In this document: positions 44,252-55,845 of the stretch, piece after piece | Position numbering within the stretch: the first letter of the stretch is position 1 | Layout of the letters: the number at the start of each line of letters is the position of its first letter | Source of the DNA: Persicaria tinctoria | Taxonomy: Eukaryota > Streptophyta > Magnoliopsida > Caryophyllales > Polygonaceae | Reading direction: 5' to 3' | Length of the DNA stretch: 64,000 bases | NCBI GenBank assembly: GCA_037127255.1 | Contig: JBANSL010000004.1 | Span: 28,920,467-28,984,466, forward strand | The notes under the pieces: generated by a model | What the model was told of the DNA's origin: nothing | The model's database searches: none | The model's input: only the letters and a program-made list of their open reading frames with translations | Program-made: the position numbers and the translations under genes

Positions 44252-46006
44252 ATGTCTGGTGAAGCAAGCGAAGGATTTGCACAGGGAAGGTCTACCATTA
44301 GACCACCACTCTTCGTGGGAAACAACTTTGTCCACTGGAGATCCTTGATGAAAATGTTCATTATAGATCAAGATCTGGAACTTTGGAACATTATAGAGAA
44401 TGGTCCGAAGATTCCTATGAAAGACGGACCTAGTGGAAGCAAATTCGCGAAGACCGAGGCTGATTACATCCAAGCAGATCTTGAACTCGTCTCCAAAAAC
44501 TACAGGGCTATAAACTTACTTTATTGTGGTCTTAGTACTGATGAGTTTAACCGTATTTCATCTTGTAGGTCAGCTAAAGAGATTTGGGACAAGCTGGTCG
44601 TCACCTACGAAGGAACCAGTCAAGTGAAGGACACCAAAATCAGCATCTTCCTTCGAAAGTATGAACTCTTCAAAATGAAGCCTGATGAGTCCATTAAGGC
44701 CATGTTCACACGGTTCACGGAAATCACGAACAACCTTGACTCTCTCGGCAAGACCTTTGAGAATGTTGAGAAAGTGGGGAAGATATTGAGGTGCCTTCCA
44801 AAAGACAAATGGGGCCCGAAAGTGACAGCCATAGAGGAAGCCCAAGATCTCACAACTCTACCCCTTGATGACTTGCTTGGGAAGCTGATCACACATGAGA
44901 TGATTCTCAATGAAGACGATGGAGAACTTCCAGCAAGCACTAAGAACTTGGCGCTCAAGTCTAAGAAGGATGAGCCCAAAGATGTGTCTGATTCTGATGA
45001 TGAGGACGATGATGAGGATGATCCCTTTGATCTCATTACAAGGGGTCTTTCTCGAATCCTCAAGATGAAGAAGCAATTCAACAACAAAGATAGATCAGAG
45101 TCTTCGAAATTTCGAGGTAAGTCTCAATACAATAAATATGACAAGAACACTAAACCTTTGTCTTGTTTTGAATGTGGTGAAACAGACCATCTAGTGAAAG
45201 ATTGCCCTCAAAAGAAGAAGAGCCAATTCAAGAAAGGTGACTCAGATTCCGATGACGAAAAGGCCAACCTTTGTCTCATGGCCATAGGAGATGAATCCCA
45301 TGATAAGCAACTTGAGGTAACCGTAAGAGAGCTTATGGCAAGTCCAAAAGAGGTACTATCGGAATTCCTTTCTAATATGATTGCCAATGAAGAGAAACTT
45401 ATTGCTCAAACTAACACTCTTATCAGGAAAACCGTGGACCAGGAAAGAACTATTGAGGAACTGTATAGGAGGGTCCAAAGTCTTGAAACCTCTTATTCGG
45501 GTCTTGACATTAAAGTCAAGACTCTTGACTCAGAGAAATCTGAACTCAAGCAAGATCTCTCGTCTCTGAGAAATGAACATCATGACTTAGAGAACGAGAA
45601 GATCTCCCTGAATAAGAAGATTCAAGACCAACAGACAGCCCTCATAAGTTTTACCAAATCCAAGGGCACTCTTGATAGGATGTTGGGTGAGCAACAAAAT
45701 TCTCTAAACAGAAGTGGTATTGGTTACAACCCGAGGTTTTTAAAGAAGCAACACATTACCACTTTTGTAAAGGCCAAAGGAAGCAGAACCTCTCCTATAT
45801 GTCACCACTGTGCTAGAAAGGGACATGTAAAAGAGACCTGCCCCTATAGAAGAAAGGATCCTCATATTATTCGCAATACATTTCCTATTCACTTGAGAAA
45901 AGAATGGATAACGCAAGTTTGGGTCCCCAAAGGCACTATTTTACCAAATATGGTTTATCCCAATAATGGATCTAAATTTGCTCACTGGTCTAGCCACAAA
46001 GGTTGA
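44252..46006 (+). CDS. Gag polyprotein of the Sirevirus-like copia, intact
   Basis: A single 584-codon frame starts at the ATG 58 bp after the LTR. Residues about 20-220 are the copia capsid domain (PPLFVGNNFVHWRSLMKMFI, LWNIIENG, EIWDKLVVTYEG). An acidic Asp/Glu run lies near 245-260. A CCHC zinc knuckle (CFECGETDHLVKDC) is at about 305-318. A long coiled coil spans about 385-470, and a second CCHC (CHHCARKGHVKETC) is at 517-530. The extra coiled coil, second knuckle and WVPKG end are typical of Sirevirus gag. It forms the particle that packages element RNA. The frame is uninterrupted although the element's pol is gutted. It stops where pol begins in another frame. Confidence 0.9.
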   Translation: MSGEASEGFAQGRSTIRPPLFVGNNFVHWRSLMKMFIIDQDLELWNIIENGPKIPMKDGPSGSKFAKTEADYIQADLELVSKNYRAINLLYCGLSTDEFNRISSCRSAKEIWDKLVVTYEGTSQVKDTKISIFLRKYELFKMKPDESIKAMFTRFTEITNNLDSLGKTFENVEKVGKILRCLPKDKWGPKVTAIEEAQDLTTLPLDDLLGKLITHEMILNEDDGELPASTKNLALKSKKDEPKDVSDSDDEDDDEDDPFDLITRGLSRILKMKKQFNNKDRSESSKFRGKSQYNKYDKNTKPLSCFECGETDHLVKDCPQKKKSQFKKGDSDSDDEKANLCLMAIGDESHDKQLEVTVRELMASPKEVLSEFLSNMIANEEKLIAQTNTLIRKTVDQERTIEELYRRVQSLETSYSGLDIKVKTLDSEKSELKQDLSSLRNEHHDLENEKISLNKKIQDQQTALISFTKSKGTLDRMLGEQQNSLNRSGIGYNPRFLKKQHITTFVKAKGSRTSPICHHCARKGHVKETCPYRRKDPHIIRNTFPIHLRKEWITQVWVPKGTILPNMVYPNNGSKFAHWSSHKG

Positions 46007-47551
46007 TTTTTGTCTTGCAGGAGATCACCAAGGTGAAAGAGCTAAAATGGATTATTGATAGTGGTTGCTCGAGGCATATGAGTGGAAGGAGTTCTCTCTT
46101 TCATGATCTAAAGAAGCAATCCACAGGAACAATCACTCTTGGTGACAAAGGAAAGTGTGACATCGTTGGTATTGGTAGTGTTGGGAGTGATCCTAACCAT
46201 ATTATTAAAAATGTTTATCTTGTTAATGGTTTGAAGTATAATTTTCTTAGTATTTCTCAACTATGTGATTATGGTAATGATGTTGGATTTAACAAGAAAA
46301 GATGTTTAGTGCGCAGAGAAGATACAGGTGAAATAGTTCTAATTGTCTATCGTTATAACAACATCTATGTCGCAAATGCTGAGCAAGTGGCACAAGGAAG
46401 CTTATCCTGTCTAAAGGCTTTGACGGACGATCCAAAGCTCTGGCACAGGAGACTCGGTCATGTAAGCCCACATACACTTCAGAAGCTTGTGACCAAAGGG
46501 CTTGTAAGAGGACTACCTGAGATGGATTTCAAAGGTATTGAGATGTGCAAAGCATGCGCACGAGGTAAACAAACACGTAGCTCTTTCAAACCCAAAAAGG
46601 TTGTAAGTACTTCTAGACCCCTTGAACTTTTACATATGGATTTATGTGGTCTTATGCGAGTCAAATCTCCCAATGATATAAAGTACAAGCTTGTTTTCAT
46701 ATTTGATGAATGCAATGACGGTTCTTTGAGTGAAAGTGTTGCAGATTTAGATCTTAACATCCATACAGAGAACGAGGATGGTGATGATGCTGCTACCATG
46801 AACACAGAGAAGAGGAACATGCAGGAACCGATTCTTAACACTGAAGAATTGGCCCAAGGTGTTGAGGATTCGTTCAAAGCCCTTGGTGTCCAATCCAAAA
46901 GTGTTGAGACGTCAGAAACTGCTGTAACTGAACCGAACAGATCCACGGAGTCAGATTTACTACAAGTTAATCCTACTAGTGTGACGAATCAAGGAGCTGA
47001 GACTAGCAAAAGGAAATTCAAATACTCCTCTTCACACTCTTTAAAGGATATCATCTCTGACCCTACTTCTAGTGTTCAAACTCGTTCTAAACTTAAAGAT
47101 CTTTGTGCTTTTCACGCGTTTGTTTCTCTTATTGAGCCAAAGAAGGTAAATGAGGCACTTCAGGAGCCAGACTGGATCATTGCTATGCAAAGTGAGCTTA
47201 ACGAATTTGAAAGGAACAAAGTCTGGACCTTGAAGCCTAGGCCAAAGCATCAATCAGTCATTGACACACGATGGGTATTTCGGAACAAGCTAGATGAGAA
47301 TGGTAAGATCATGAGGAACAAAGCAAAGCTTGTTGCTCAAGGCTACAGTCAGGAGGAAGCATTCAAGGACCAAACATATTGATGTACGACATCATTTCAT
47401 TAGAAACCATGTCGAAAAAGGTGATGTGTCCATATCATTTATTTCAACTGATTATCAATGGACTGACATTTTTACTAAGACTTTGGCAGAGGACAGGTTA
47501 ACCTTCATTAGACATGAGATCGGAATGCTTAACAGGGATGCACTTTCGTAG
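46007..47551 (+). pseudogene. pol of the Sirevirus-like copia with two internal deletions
   Basis: From about 46010 a frame encodes the aspartic protease (WIIDSGCSRHM, near 46050), then the integrase zinc region (LWHRRLGH ... MCKACARGK, 46440-46570) and the first integrase core strand (LELLHMDLCG). Near 46700 it jumps straight to the acidic linker that normally follows integrase, then the RT start (DWIIAMQSELNEFERNKVWTL, RWVFRNKLDENG). Near 47365 it jumps again to the last part of RNase H in another frame (HIDVRHHFIRNHVEKGDV ... DIFTKTL). The integrase catalytic core and the RT palm, including the YVDD box, are missing, so movement must have used enzymes from a relative. Confidence 0.85.
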
Positions 47552-48120
47552 GGGGAGCTTTCCCTTTACGAAAGATAAACTCTACTCGGTGTGTCAAGAT
47601 CCTTGAACCTCATTTCAAAGGTTGTGAACTGAACAGTAGAGCACATATAACGGATCATATATTTGGTTAATATCTTTTTAGATATTTGATTAAATATAGT
47701 TTTAATGGTTTTTTAAACCTTTTTTTATTTGTTACCGATTTTATTTTATCCGAGTATATTTTATTTGTGGAAATTATTTTAATATCGGATAAATCTTCTC
47801 TTGCCTTTAAGATTTGAAAGGAACTTTTGAATTTTGAATTATTTTGGTAAGTCTGATTTTGGTAAGTGTTTTTAAACTCCTCCCTTTGTTGAAAGACAAA
47901 AAGGGGGAGATGGTTTGATGGTTTAGACTTTAAAACTGTTGTGAACCAAGGGTCTTGGAAGACCTTGTTTTGTTTTACTTTGTTGGATGTTTTTCATGTT
48001 AAACTTATGATCCAACATCTGTCTAACCCATGCAGGTACTTAGTCTGATTGTGCTTATGATATATCTGTTTGACTAAGTTGCAGGGATGCACAGGTTTTG
48101 TCTTTCATCAAGGGGGAGAT
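47549..48120 (+). promoter_or_regulatory. Multiple polypurine tracts of the Sirevirus-like copia
   Basis: AGGGGGAG-type tracts occur at 47549-47557, 47898-47910 (AAAAAGGGGGAGATGG) and 48109-48120 (AAGGGGGAGAT). Only the last touches the 3' LTR. Several upstream tract copies are a described feature of Sireviruses. The rest of the stretch is AT-rich and non-coding. Confidence 0.75.
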
Positions 48121-49154
48121 TGATAACTCCACTCCCTTTGATGGAAATCGGAATCAGTTTCAAAGGCCTTGACAGTATGTCTGTGTCAAAGGTCTTGGAG
48201 CTTTAACAGTGTTGACGAAATACAAAACCTGCTCTATATGTTATTATGTCCGAATATTATATTATGTTATTATATGCTTCCATATTATTATTATATATTC
48301 ACTAACCTTTCAGGAAGCTATTTGAATTATATCTCCTTCCATAAGCGTTCAAAGCTGAGAAAGATCAAATCGAGATCATGGCTTCCGAAGTTTCCAAAGA
48401 TAGAAGATTGCACTCAAGCCATGATCCTCTCTTAGTCGTTGGAGAAGATTCCTTCCTCAAGTGGCACCGATGATCTTCACTATATAAAGGAGATGAAGAA
48501 GAGAGAGAGGACTGACGCACTTCAAGAATATCATTGCACAATCAGCCCTCAAGTTTACGTTCTCTCTTCAGCGTGTTCTCTCTGCTTGTTCTTAAGAGTC
48601 TTATATTTTGTTTCAAAGCATTTGAGAGATACACAGTGAGCTTATAGGATATATTTCGAGAGAGTGTTATACTCAAGAGTTTATAACTCAGGAAGTAGAC
48701 ACTAGGCGATTGATTCACTAAGTGTAAGAGGATTGTACTAGATAGCATAGAGAGGTGGGGCTCTTCTAGATTGGTCTAGGACTCCAAGGGAACGTGAGTT
48801 GACTAGATTGCAATTGTATAGGAGAGAGGCTTCTCGGGGAGCTACTAGGATCCTAGGTCTTGTGAATCAATAAAAGCCGGTTGAATCCTAGGGTTGTGGA
48901 AGAACCCTCGGCGGGGACGTAGGCCAAGTTCGTGCCGAACCTCGTTAACAATTCGTTGCGTCCTTTACTTATTTGCTTTACCTTATTTCCGCACTTGGTT
49001 CGAATTGTTTAACTTTGTGATTCAGGTTTATCTCAAAGGTTTTAGTACAAGCTCCAAAAGTCTTGAGACTTTCTGCGAAAAACGGGCATACTCTATTCAA
49101 CCCTCCTTCTAGAGTATTTTCTTTATTACTTTCTTTTACATTATCGAACCTTCA
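48121..49154 (+). mobile_element. 3' LTR of Sirevirus-like copia
   Basis: 1034 bp, TG...CA, followed by the AATAT duplication at 49155-49159. The empty site is preserved in the first duplication copy near 38181, where GAATATAATATT is continuous. Confidence 0.95.
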
Positions 49155-49574
49155 AATATAATATTACATGTTTGAATGAAAATAGTTATTAGAGATGGGT
49201 ATATTTGTCAATTGAATTGGTAGGAAAAAAATGAGTTTTGCTGTGTTAGGGATGTTATGAAGTGAAAAAAAAGAATGAGATGCTAAGATGATGCAAATGA
49301 GAGAAAAAGAAAAAAAAATATTTCTAGTATCTTTAGCACTCCTTGATCAACTTGACTTAATTAATTTCATACGTGTCAAGTTAGCACCTTTATATAACAT
49401 ACTAAGATAACGGTATAAAACATGTCGTTTTGGCCAACCAGAACTTTGCATTTTAGAATGGCGAATTTGTGAATATATCCTACCCAAAAAAGGGGTGACA
49501 AATATACTCTAATTTCTCCCAAATTGAAAAGAATGCCTATTTGGGCATACTTGCAATAAAAGTATTGTGAGTTT

Positions 49575-49880
49575 AAGCATTTTTTTAATGAAAATAAATA
49601 TATAAAAATAGGCTTTTTGAAAATTGAAAAAAAAAACAGATTTTAAGAAATAGGAAAAAAAATAGGATTTTCAGATTTAAAAAAAAACATATTTTTTGGA
49701 AAATGGGAAAAATAGGATTTTCGGAAATCTAAAAAAATAGAATTACGTTAATTGAAAAAAAAAACATAATTTTTGGAATTAAAAAAAAATTTGGAGAAAA
49801 AAAAACCTAGATAGATTTTCAGAAATTGAAAAAAAAAACAGATTTTCGGAAATATTTAAAAAAAATAGATTTTTGGGTCA
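49575..49880. repeat. A-rich degenerate short repeat, copy 2
   Basis: Duplicate of 38600-38905. Differences are mostly one-base changes in poly-A run length. Confidence 0.7.
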
Positions 49881-49894
49881 ATGATAAGAAAACC

Positions 49895-51565
49895 TGGCTT
49901 CGATAACGTTTTGATATGTATCCTATCAACCTATAAGTTTCTTCCTGTCAACATTTGTTTTTTCATCCCTTCATGTTAAAAGAATACCCTGGAAAAGTAG
50001 GTTTTTTCTTATCAAGGTATAGGTGTGTTCCTGTCAAGTATCCCACACTATCAACTACAGATGATTAGTGTTTTCGATCTCACACTATCGACATTTAACC
50101 ACGGGTTTTGACACATTTTTTGTTTATATCATGACATATTGATAGACCTATGATGTCAAGACCTATTGTATTTCTGGTCAAGTTATATGTGTTTTTCTGT
50201 CAAATATGAAAACCTTGCTCAAGGATGAGTTACTCTCTTATACTTATACGACGTGATCAAGCATCCCACATTATCATAGATAGTGTTTTTTGATCCATTA
50301 TTTGCAACAATCTTGTTGACGTTCAACCACAAACTTTGACAGAGTTTTTGTTTTAATTCAAACACGTTGATAACTCTATCCTGTCAAGGTCTATTTTATT
50401 TCCTGTCAAGTTCTATGTGTTTTCCTGTTAAATGTGAAAACGTAGCTCAATGATGACACATGCCTCTTATATTTATACAATATGGTCAAGCATCCCACAC
50501 TATCAACTATAAATGGATAGTGTTTTCCGGTCAATTATTTGCAATAATCTTATCGACGTTTAACCCCATGCGTTGACAATGTTTTGAGTCTTATCCCGAC
50601 ATATTGACAACCCTATCCTGTCAATGTCTATTTTATTTCTTGTCAAGAAGATATTTAGTGCAATTTTTCCCTATTTGTTAAGTAGTCATCTTTGTTTAAC
50701 ATTGCTTTGTTCCTCTTGAGTTATCCCGATGTTCATCTGAAGTCGGATGAGTTTTTCATATATTAATTAGGTGTCTTAAAATATTCCCAAAAGTCCTTTT
50801 GTTCCCATCTTTTGTGAGGCATATGAGTACACTTGTATTTTGAGTGAGCCTGAATATGTGCAATCATATAACCTCTGCTCTCAAAGCTTTAACAATATTT
50901 CCATAAACCTCTGCACTCAAAGCTTTAACAATATTTCCATCATCTTGCATTGTCAATCAATTTTTCTCAAATTTGAAAGGTTTGCCTCTAAATTCATTTA
51001 ATCCCCAAAGATCCAATGAAATGGGGCAGTCGAAAAGAAGACGTGGTAGTCCACACCCACTTCTTTTTACTTGCGCAAGTCTTGGATCCAATGTTTTGGT
51101 TTTTATCCTGACATGTTGATAACTCTATCTTGTCTACATCTATTTTATTTCCTGTCAAGGTCTATGTGTTTTCATGTCTAAAGTGAAAATATAAGTCAAT
51201 GATGGGTCGCTCCTCTTATACTTGTACAATGTGGTCATGCATCCCACACTATCCACTATATAGATGAATAGTGTTTTTCGATTAATTATTTGCAACAATC
51301 TTGTCGATGTTTAACCCTAGGCTTTGACAATATTTTGGTTTTTATCATAACAGATTGATAACTTTATCCTATCAATGTCTATTTTATTCCTGCCAAGGTT
51401 TACGTGTTTTCCTATCAAATGTAAAAATTTAGCTCAATGATGAGCCGCTCCTCTTATACCTGTACACCTGGTCAAGCATCTCTCACTGTCAACTACAGAT
51501 GGATAGTGTTTTTCGATCTACTATTTAACTCCATGATTCGATAATGTTTTGGTTTTCATCATGTC
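49895..51565. repeat. Satellite-like tandem repeat of 228-239 bp, copy 2
   Basis: Duplicate of 38940-40590, including the 440-bp interruption. I count roughly eight substitutions over about 1.66 kb. Confidence 0.85.
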
Positions 51566-51996
51566 ATTTGAATTCGCCAATGCAACAATCAAGTCTTACT
51601 TACAACAACTACGCCTCATTACTCGACCAGTCTAAGCTTCTCATAACCTCTTCTTTAGAGGGTCGGCCAAACCCCTCTTGGTTATAGTAACAACAACAAA
51701 ACATAAATAACCAAACTGAGCAAAAGAAAGAAAACACAAGTTAATGGCTCCAAAACAAGTTAATGGTTCCAAAAGATCAAACATCTGTTACTAAAGTTCA
51801 AAATCCAAAACATCAAGCATGAATGTTTCTTCCTGGCATTGTCAACCTAACATAATGTAACACTTGTCGTGTTCCAAGCAATATATATATATGCACATAC
51901 CTGTCAAAAAACATCAAACATCAATCTAGATGGGTATGAGTGGTGTGGTGGGTTTGAAGGATTATTGGGCATTTTTAGGATTTTTGTTTGGGCTAA

Positions 51997-52344
51997 TTAT
52001 GTTGTCAATTCAACAACATCCCTTTCCTTGTCTACAATACCTTCAACTTCTTCTGCAGTCACTCTAGTAGCCTCAATTTCCTCTTCTTCTGGAACTACAG
52101 TAACCTTCACATCCTCCTCATCTTCTTCTTTTTCTATCATTACTGCTACATTCAAATCCACCTCACCTGTCACTAACACTGCAACCACTATTTCCTCGGC
52201 TGCCACCAGATCAGCCTGCATTTCCTCTTCTGTTGTAGCCTTCAAAGGCTCATCCTTAGTTGTCACTGCAGAAACCTTCATCCCATCTTCTACTATTGGC
52301 TTTATCTCCTCTCCTACCACTGTCGTAACTTTAAAAGGCTCCAT
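51997..52344 (-). CDS. Small acidic Val/Glu-rich hypothetical protein, copy 2
   Basis: The minus-strand ATG at 52344 opens 115 codons (MEPFKVTTVVGEEI...) ending in VVELTT. The product is rich in Glu and Val, with an EKEEDEED acidic cluster and no Cys, membrane segment or recognisable domain. The frame is open a few codons upstream of the ATG. The sister copy carries a stop, and changes between the copies are mainly amino-acid replacing, so I see no sign of protein-level selection. It may be a captured gene fragment inside repeat DNA. Function unknown. Confidence 0.35.
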   Translation of the reverse strand: MEPFKVTTVVGEEIKPIVEDGMKVSAVTTKDEPLKATTEEEMQADLVAAEEIVVAVLVTGEVDLNVAVMIEKEEDEEDVKVTVVPEEEEIEATRVTAEEVEGIVDKERDVVELTT

Positions 52345-53034
52345 TATTTGAGCCAATTCAAGGATGTTGTTTATGGTCTATTGAGAGCCATAGCGTGCCT
52401 ACAAACTTCAAATTTCAGTGCTCAAAAAAGAGGAAGAATCTTCTTCAATTGAGAGATGATTTGAGCTAGTTCTAGGGACCAAACTTTAGGATAGATGTGG
52501 TTGGTGAATCTTCTTCAATTAAGAGATAATGGAGCTAGTTCTGTGCAAATGGAGATATAAGTATATAATAAACATAAAATGGTTTAATAAAGTCAACAAA
52601 ACAGAAATTGAGGTAGGTTCGAGTTCTAGCATCCATCAGGAAACGGAAACCTATTAGCCTTGTATTACAGAGAAATAGCAAGCAACTAACTTCCTTCACA
52701 AAATTAATAGACGAAACTCTAAAAGAAAGCAGTTTATTTACAGAATCAGCCCTCTTGTTTTCAACATCCCCAACCAAGCAAATTTACAAGCCAAAGGATG
52801 GATATTAACATAATTCAAGATGAAGCTTAATTCACCTTAAGTTCATGACCTTCCACTGTAAAAACTGCTCCTAGTGCTTCTTTTAGGAATAATTGATTAT
52901 TATCCAGAACTCTTTTCACAAGTAATTAATGACATCTAGTTTAGCATTACTATAGTTTATACTCGCTGTCCTCATTTTAAAAAAATTAAAATCATGACAG
53001 GAAGACAACATCAAAGCACAAATATTTTCATGAA

Positions 53035-53267
53035 TTACAAGCAGAAAGGTCATGCATATCCGATGAAGAGCAAAAAATATCTCAAATTTGCAACATAAGT
53101 CGTTGACACTTATATCTTTTTTGAAGAGTTTCTCTTTCGATTTGTCATTGACCAGACACCGGTGTTTTTCACTTCCTCGTCATTAGTTCTGTTTCATCAC
53201 CGTCAATGACTTCCATCTCCTTTGTTGAACAAGTGCTCAAGTTTTGACTGATTCACCTTGGCATTGG
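53035..53267. other. Short host or repeat DNA between duplication and copia
   Basis: No gene, LTR or repeat recognised. It joins the end of the segmental duplication to the next copia LTR. Confidence 0.4.
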
Positions 53268-53494
53268 TGTTAGGATCCGGGTTCTCTATATATGGGTACC
53301 GGGTTATTTCATTTGTTAAAAGCTGAGTTGTACTTTGCAATGGGTTGGGCCTATAAAAGCCCAAGTGCAAGTTCAGTAACAGATGATGAGAAATACAGAC
53401 AACACAAAATTTCCCTCCATTTTCTTCTTCGTCTCTTTCCCAAACTCCATTCTAGTTCTTCGATGATTCACAAACTCAGATCTGGAATCCAACA
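53268..53494 (+). mobile_element. 5' LTR of short-LTR copia
   Basis: TGTTAGGATCC to CCAACA, 227 bp, with TATAAAA at 53352-53358. It matches the 3' LTR start at 63819, which the window cuts off. A primer site follows directly. Confidence 0.9.
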
Positions 53495-53507
53495 TGGTGT
53501 CAGAGCA
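53495..53507 (+). promoter_or_regulatory. Primer-binding site (tRNA-Met type)
   Basis: TGGTGTCAGAGCA directly after the LTR is a one-base variant of the standard copia site TGGTATCAGAGC. Confidence 0.85.
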
Positions 53508-53587
53508 GATCTAGCGATCTGATTTGATTCCGTCCATCAATTTCCTACTTTCGATCCCTTTCTCGCAGTAGTTGTGTTCTTCGAATC

Positions 53588-54334
53588 ATGGGAGAAGAAA
53601 CAGTCGTTGTGAAGGATCTGGCGAAGCTCGATCCAAATGATCCTTACTTCATCCATCCGAGCGATCATCCTGACCTCATCCTCGTCACTCCTCCGTTCGC
53701 AGGCAAAGGATTTGGAGAGTGGCGACATTCGGTCAGGATTGCCTTATCTGCAAAGAACATAGTCGGATTTGCGAATGGAACCATTCCGAAGCCACCTTCA
53801 GATTCTCCAAACTTCAAGCTATGGGAGAGGTGTAACAACATGGTGTTCAGCTGGATCACCAATAGCTTAAGTTCGGAGATCAAACGCAGTGTGATCTACA
53901 ATGACACCGCGCAGGCTGTGTGGCGTCAACTTGAATCCAGATTCAACAAGGTCAGAGGAACACAACTGTACTCAATCCGACAGGAATTAGCAATCATGAA
54001 GCAAGGTACAAGCTCCTTTCAAGACTACTTTACTTAGATGAAGATACTTTGGGATGAGCTAGACAGTATTAAAAATCTGGCGTCGTGTTCGTGTAGTGGT
54101 TGCACTTGCAATTATGTTGCGAATTTTGATCAATATCATGAAAATAGAGACAAGAAAGATGGTGGAGAAAAGAAATTTGCAGGGAATGTGAATCAGAATC
54201 AAAAAGGTGAATTCACCAGTGAACAAATTGCACATCTAGTCTCTTTGCTGCATGCTACTGGATCAGGATCTCGTGGAAAGGAACTGGTAGCTGATGACTT
54301 TGCAGGACTTTCAGGTACTTCTTTGTCTAAATAG
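53588..54334 (+). pseudogene. gag of the short-LTR copia
   Basis: It starts at the ATG at 53588. PNDPYFIHPSDHPDLILVTPPFAG and WRHSVRIALSAKNIVGFANGTIPKP are the copia gag N terminus; FSWITNSLSSEIKRSVIYNDTAQAVWRQLESRF is the core. A TAG at 54035-54037 interrupts DYFT*MKILWDELD. A Cys-rich CSCSGCTC motif follows, but the usual CCHC knuckle between it and the protease is absent, so this stretch appears shortened. The frame stops again with TAG at 54332. Non-functional. Confidence 0.85.
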
Positions 54335-55845
54335 GTTCTTGATGGACGAATTTGGATCGTTGACGGTGGGGCAAGTGGCCACATGTGTAGCGATCTCAAT
54401 TTGTTCAAGTCTCACTATAAGCTTTCAAGGCCTTTCACAGTCACCTTGCCAACAGGAGAGACAACTTATATCACTTCGGTAGGGACTGTGGAAATTGTGC
54501 AAGGGCTAACATTGCACAACACCTTGGTTGTTCCTGATTTTAAGTGCAATTTAATATCAGTTGGGAAGCTGATTCGAGAGCTTAACTGCGTTGTTTTGTT
54601 CACTTCAAATGGTTGTTATTTACAGGCTCCTTCCATGAAGAGTCCTTTGAAGATTGGTGAGCTGGTGAGGGATCTCTTTCTTCTTGGATATAGGCCTGCA
54701 GATCAAGTTGCTGCTCATTCTCAGAGTTCTTCGAATAAAGCACCAGGTATGGTTGATGTCTCAATTTGGCATAAGAGATTGGGACATCTTCCATCTAGAA
54801 GCTTGCAAGCTATGAAGTTTATCTCTAAAAGAAATGATTGTTCTCTAGACTTGAAGTCTTGTTTGATATGTGCTAAGTCCATACAGGCACGCTTACCTTT
54901 TGTTTTGAGCTCTATTAAGACTAAGTTTCCTTTTGAATTGCTGCATGTGGATGTCTGGGGACCGTATAGAGTCCCTACTTATGATGATTGTCGTTATTTT
55001 GTTACTATGGTGGATGACTTCACTCGGGTTACTTGGGTGCAGCTACTGCCCAACAAAGCTAATGCTTTCACTGCTATGAAGCAGTTTTTTACTTTGGTAG
55101 GAAGGTTGTAGCCATTGGAACTTAAAATGCCATGGAGCTTGGAAGTGGGAATGACCATACTCAATTTCTGCTCAACCGTGGCATTGTGCATCAAAGTTCC
55201 TGCTCAGCCACCCCTTAGTAGAATGGGGTAGTTGAACGAAAGCATAGGCACATCCTAGAGGTTGCTAGGAGTCTGATGTTTGAATCTGGCATTCCTAAAC
55301 GTTTTTGGGGAGAAAGTGTGGTGATGCTTGTGCACATCATTAATAGGCTTCCTAGCAAGTTGTTGAGAATGCAGTCCCCTTTTGAGAAACTGTATAAGCA
55401 CCCACCTTCCTTCAATTATTTTAGATGTTTTGGATGCTTGTGCTATGTTTCTACCTTGTCACATGGGCGTGACAAGTTTGCTGCTCGAGCATCACGATGT
55501 GTGCTCCTTGGCTATCCTGGTGGGAAGAAGGGTTACAAACTTCTCAACATTGAAACACGGCAGGTTATAATGTCTAGGGACGTGGTTTTCCATGAGCATG
55601 TATTCCCTTACTTGACCACAAATCATGTTGGTGGTGATTCTCCTCAATTTGGATTTCCATTGCAAGACAGTTCTCAGGTGGTTGATGTTGATCCTGGTGT
55701 TGTAGCTTCTGATGATCCAGTTTCATCATTACCACATGATTCACCAGCTGCACTTCCCTCTGCTGTTCCTCCCACAATGCCTCTCAGACGCTCATCAAGG
55801 ACTCACAATCCACCCTCTTACCTGTCTGACTATACATGCTCTTAA
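54335..55845 (+). pseudogene. Protease and integrase of the short-LTR copia
   Basis: WIVDGGASGHM (near 54355) is the protease active site, with Gly in place of the usual Ser or Thr. WHKRLGHLPSRSLQ ... CLICAKSIQARLPF is the integrase zinc region. FELLHVDVWGPYRVP and TMVDDFTRVTWV carry the first integrase Asp. After a stop at 55109 the core continues to GIVHQSSCS. TAG TAG at 55216-55221 stand where the near-invariant QQ of TPQQNGVVERKHRHIL belongs. FWGESVVMLVHIINRLPSKLL and YYLNIETRQ-like text close the domain. An open frame runs on through a Ser/Pro-rich linker to 55845. Non-functional. Confidence 0.85.

Larger units (their letters stand above)
42060..53034. repeat. Segmental tandem duplication, copy 2 with copia insertion
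   Basis: It repeats 37093-42059 in the same orientation. Without the 6.0-kb copia (43160-49154 plus its 5-bp duplication) it is about 4.98 kb. It contains only the right part of the foldback arm, so the duplication postdates the foldback insertion. Confidence 0.95.
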
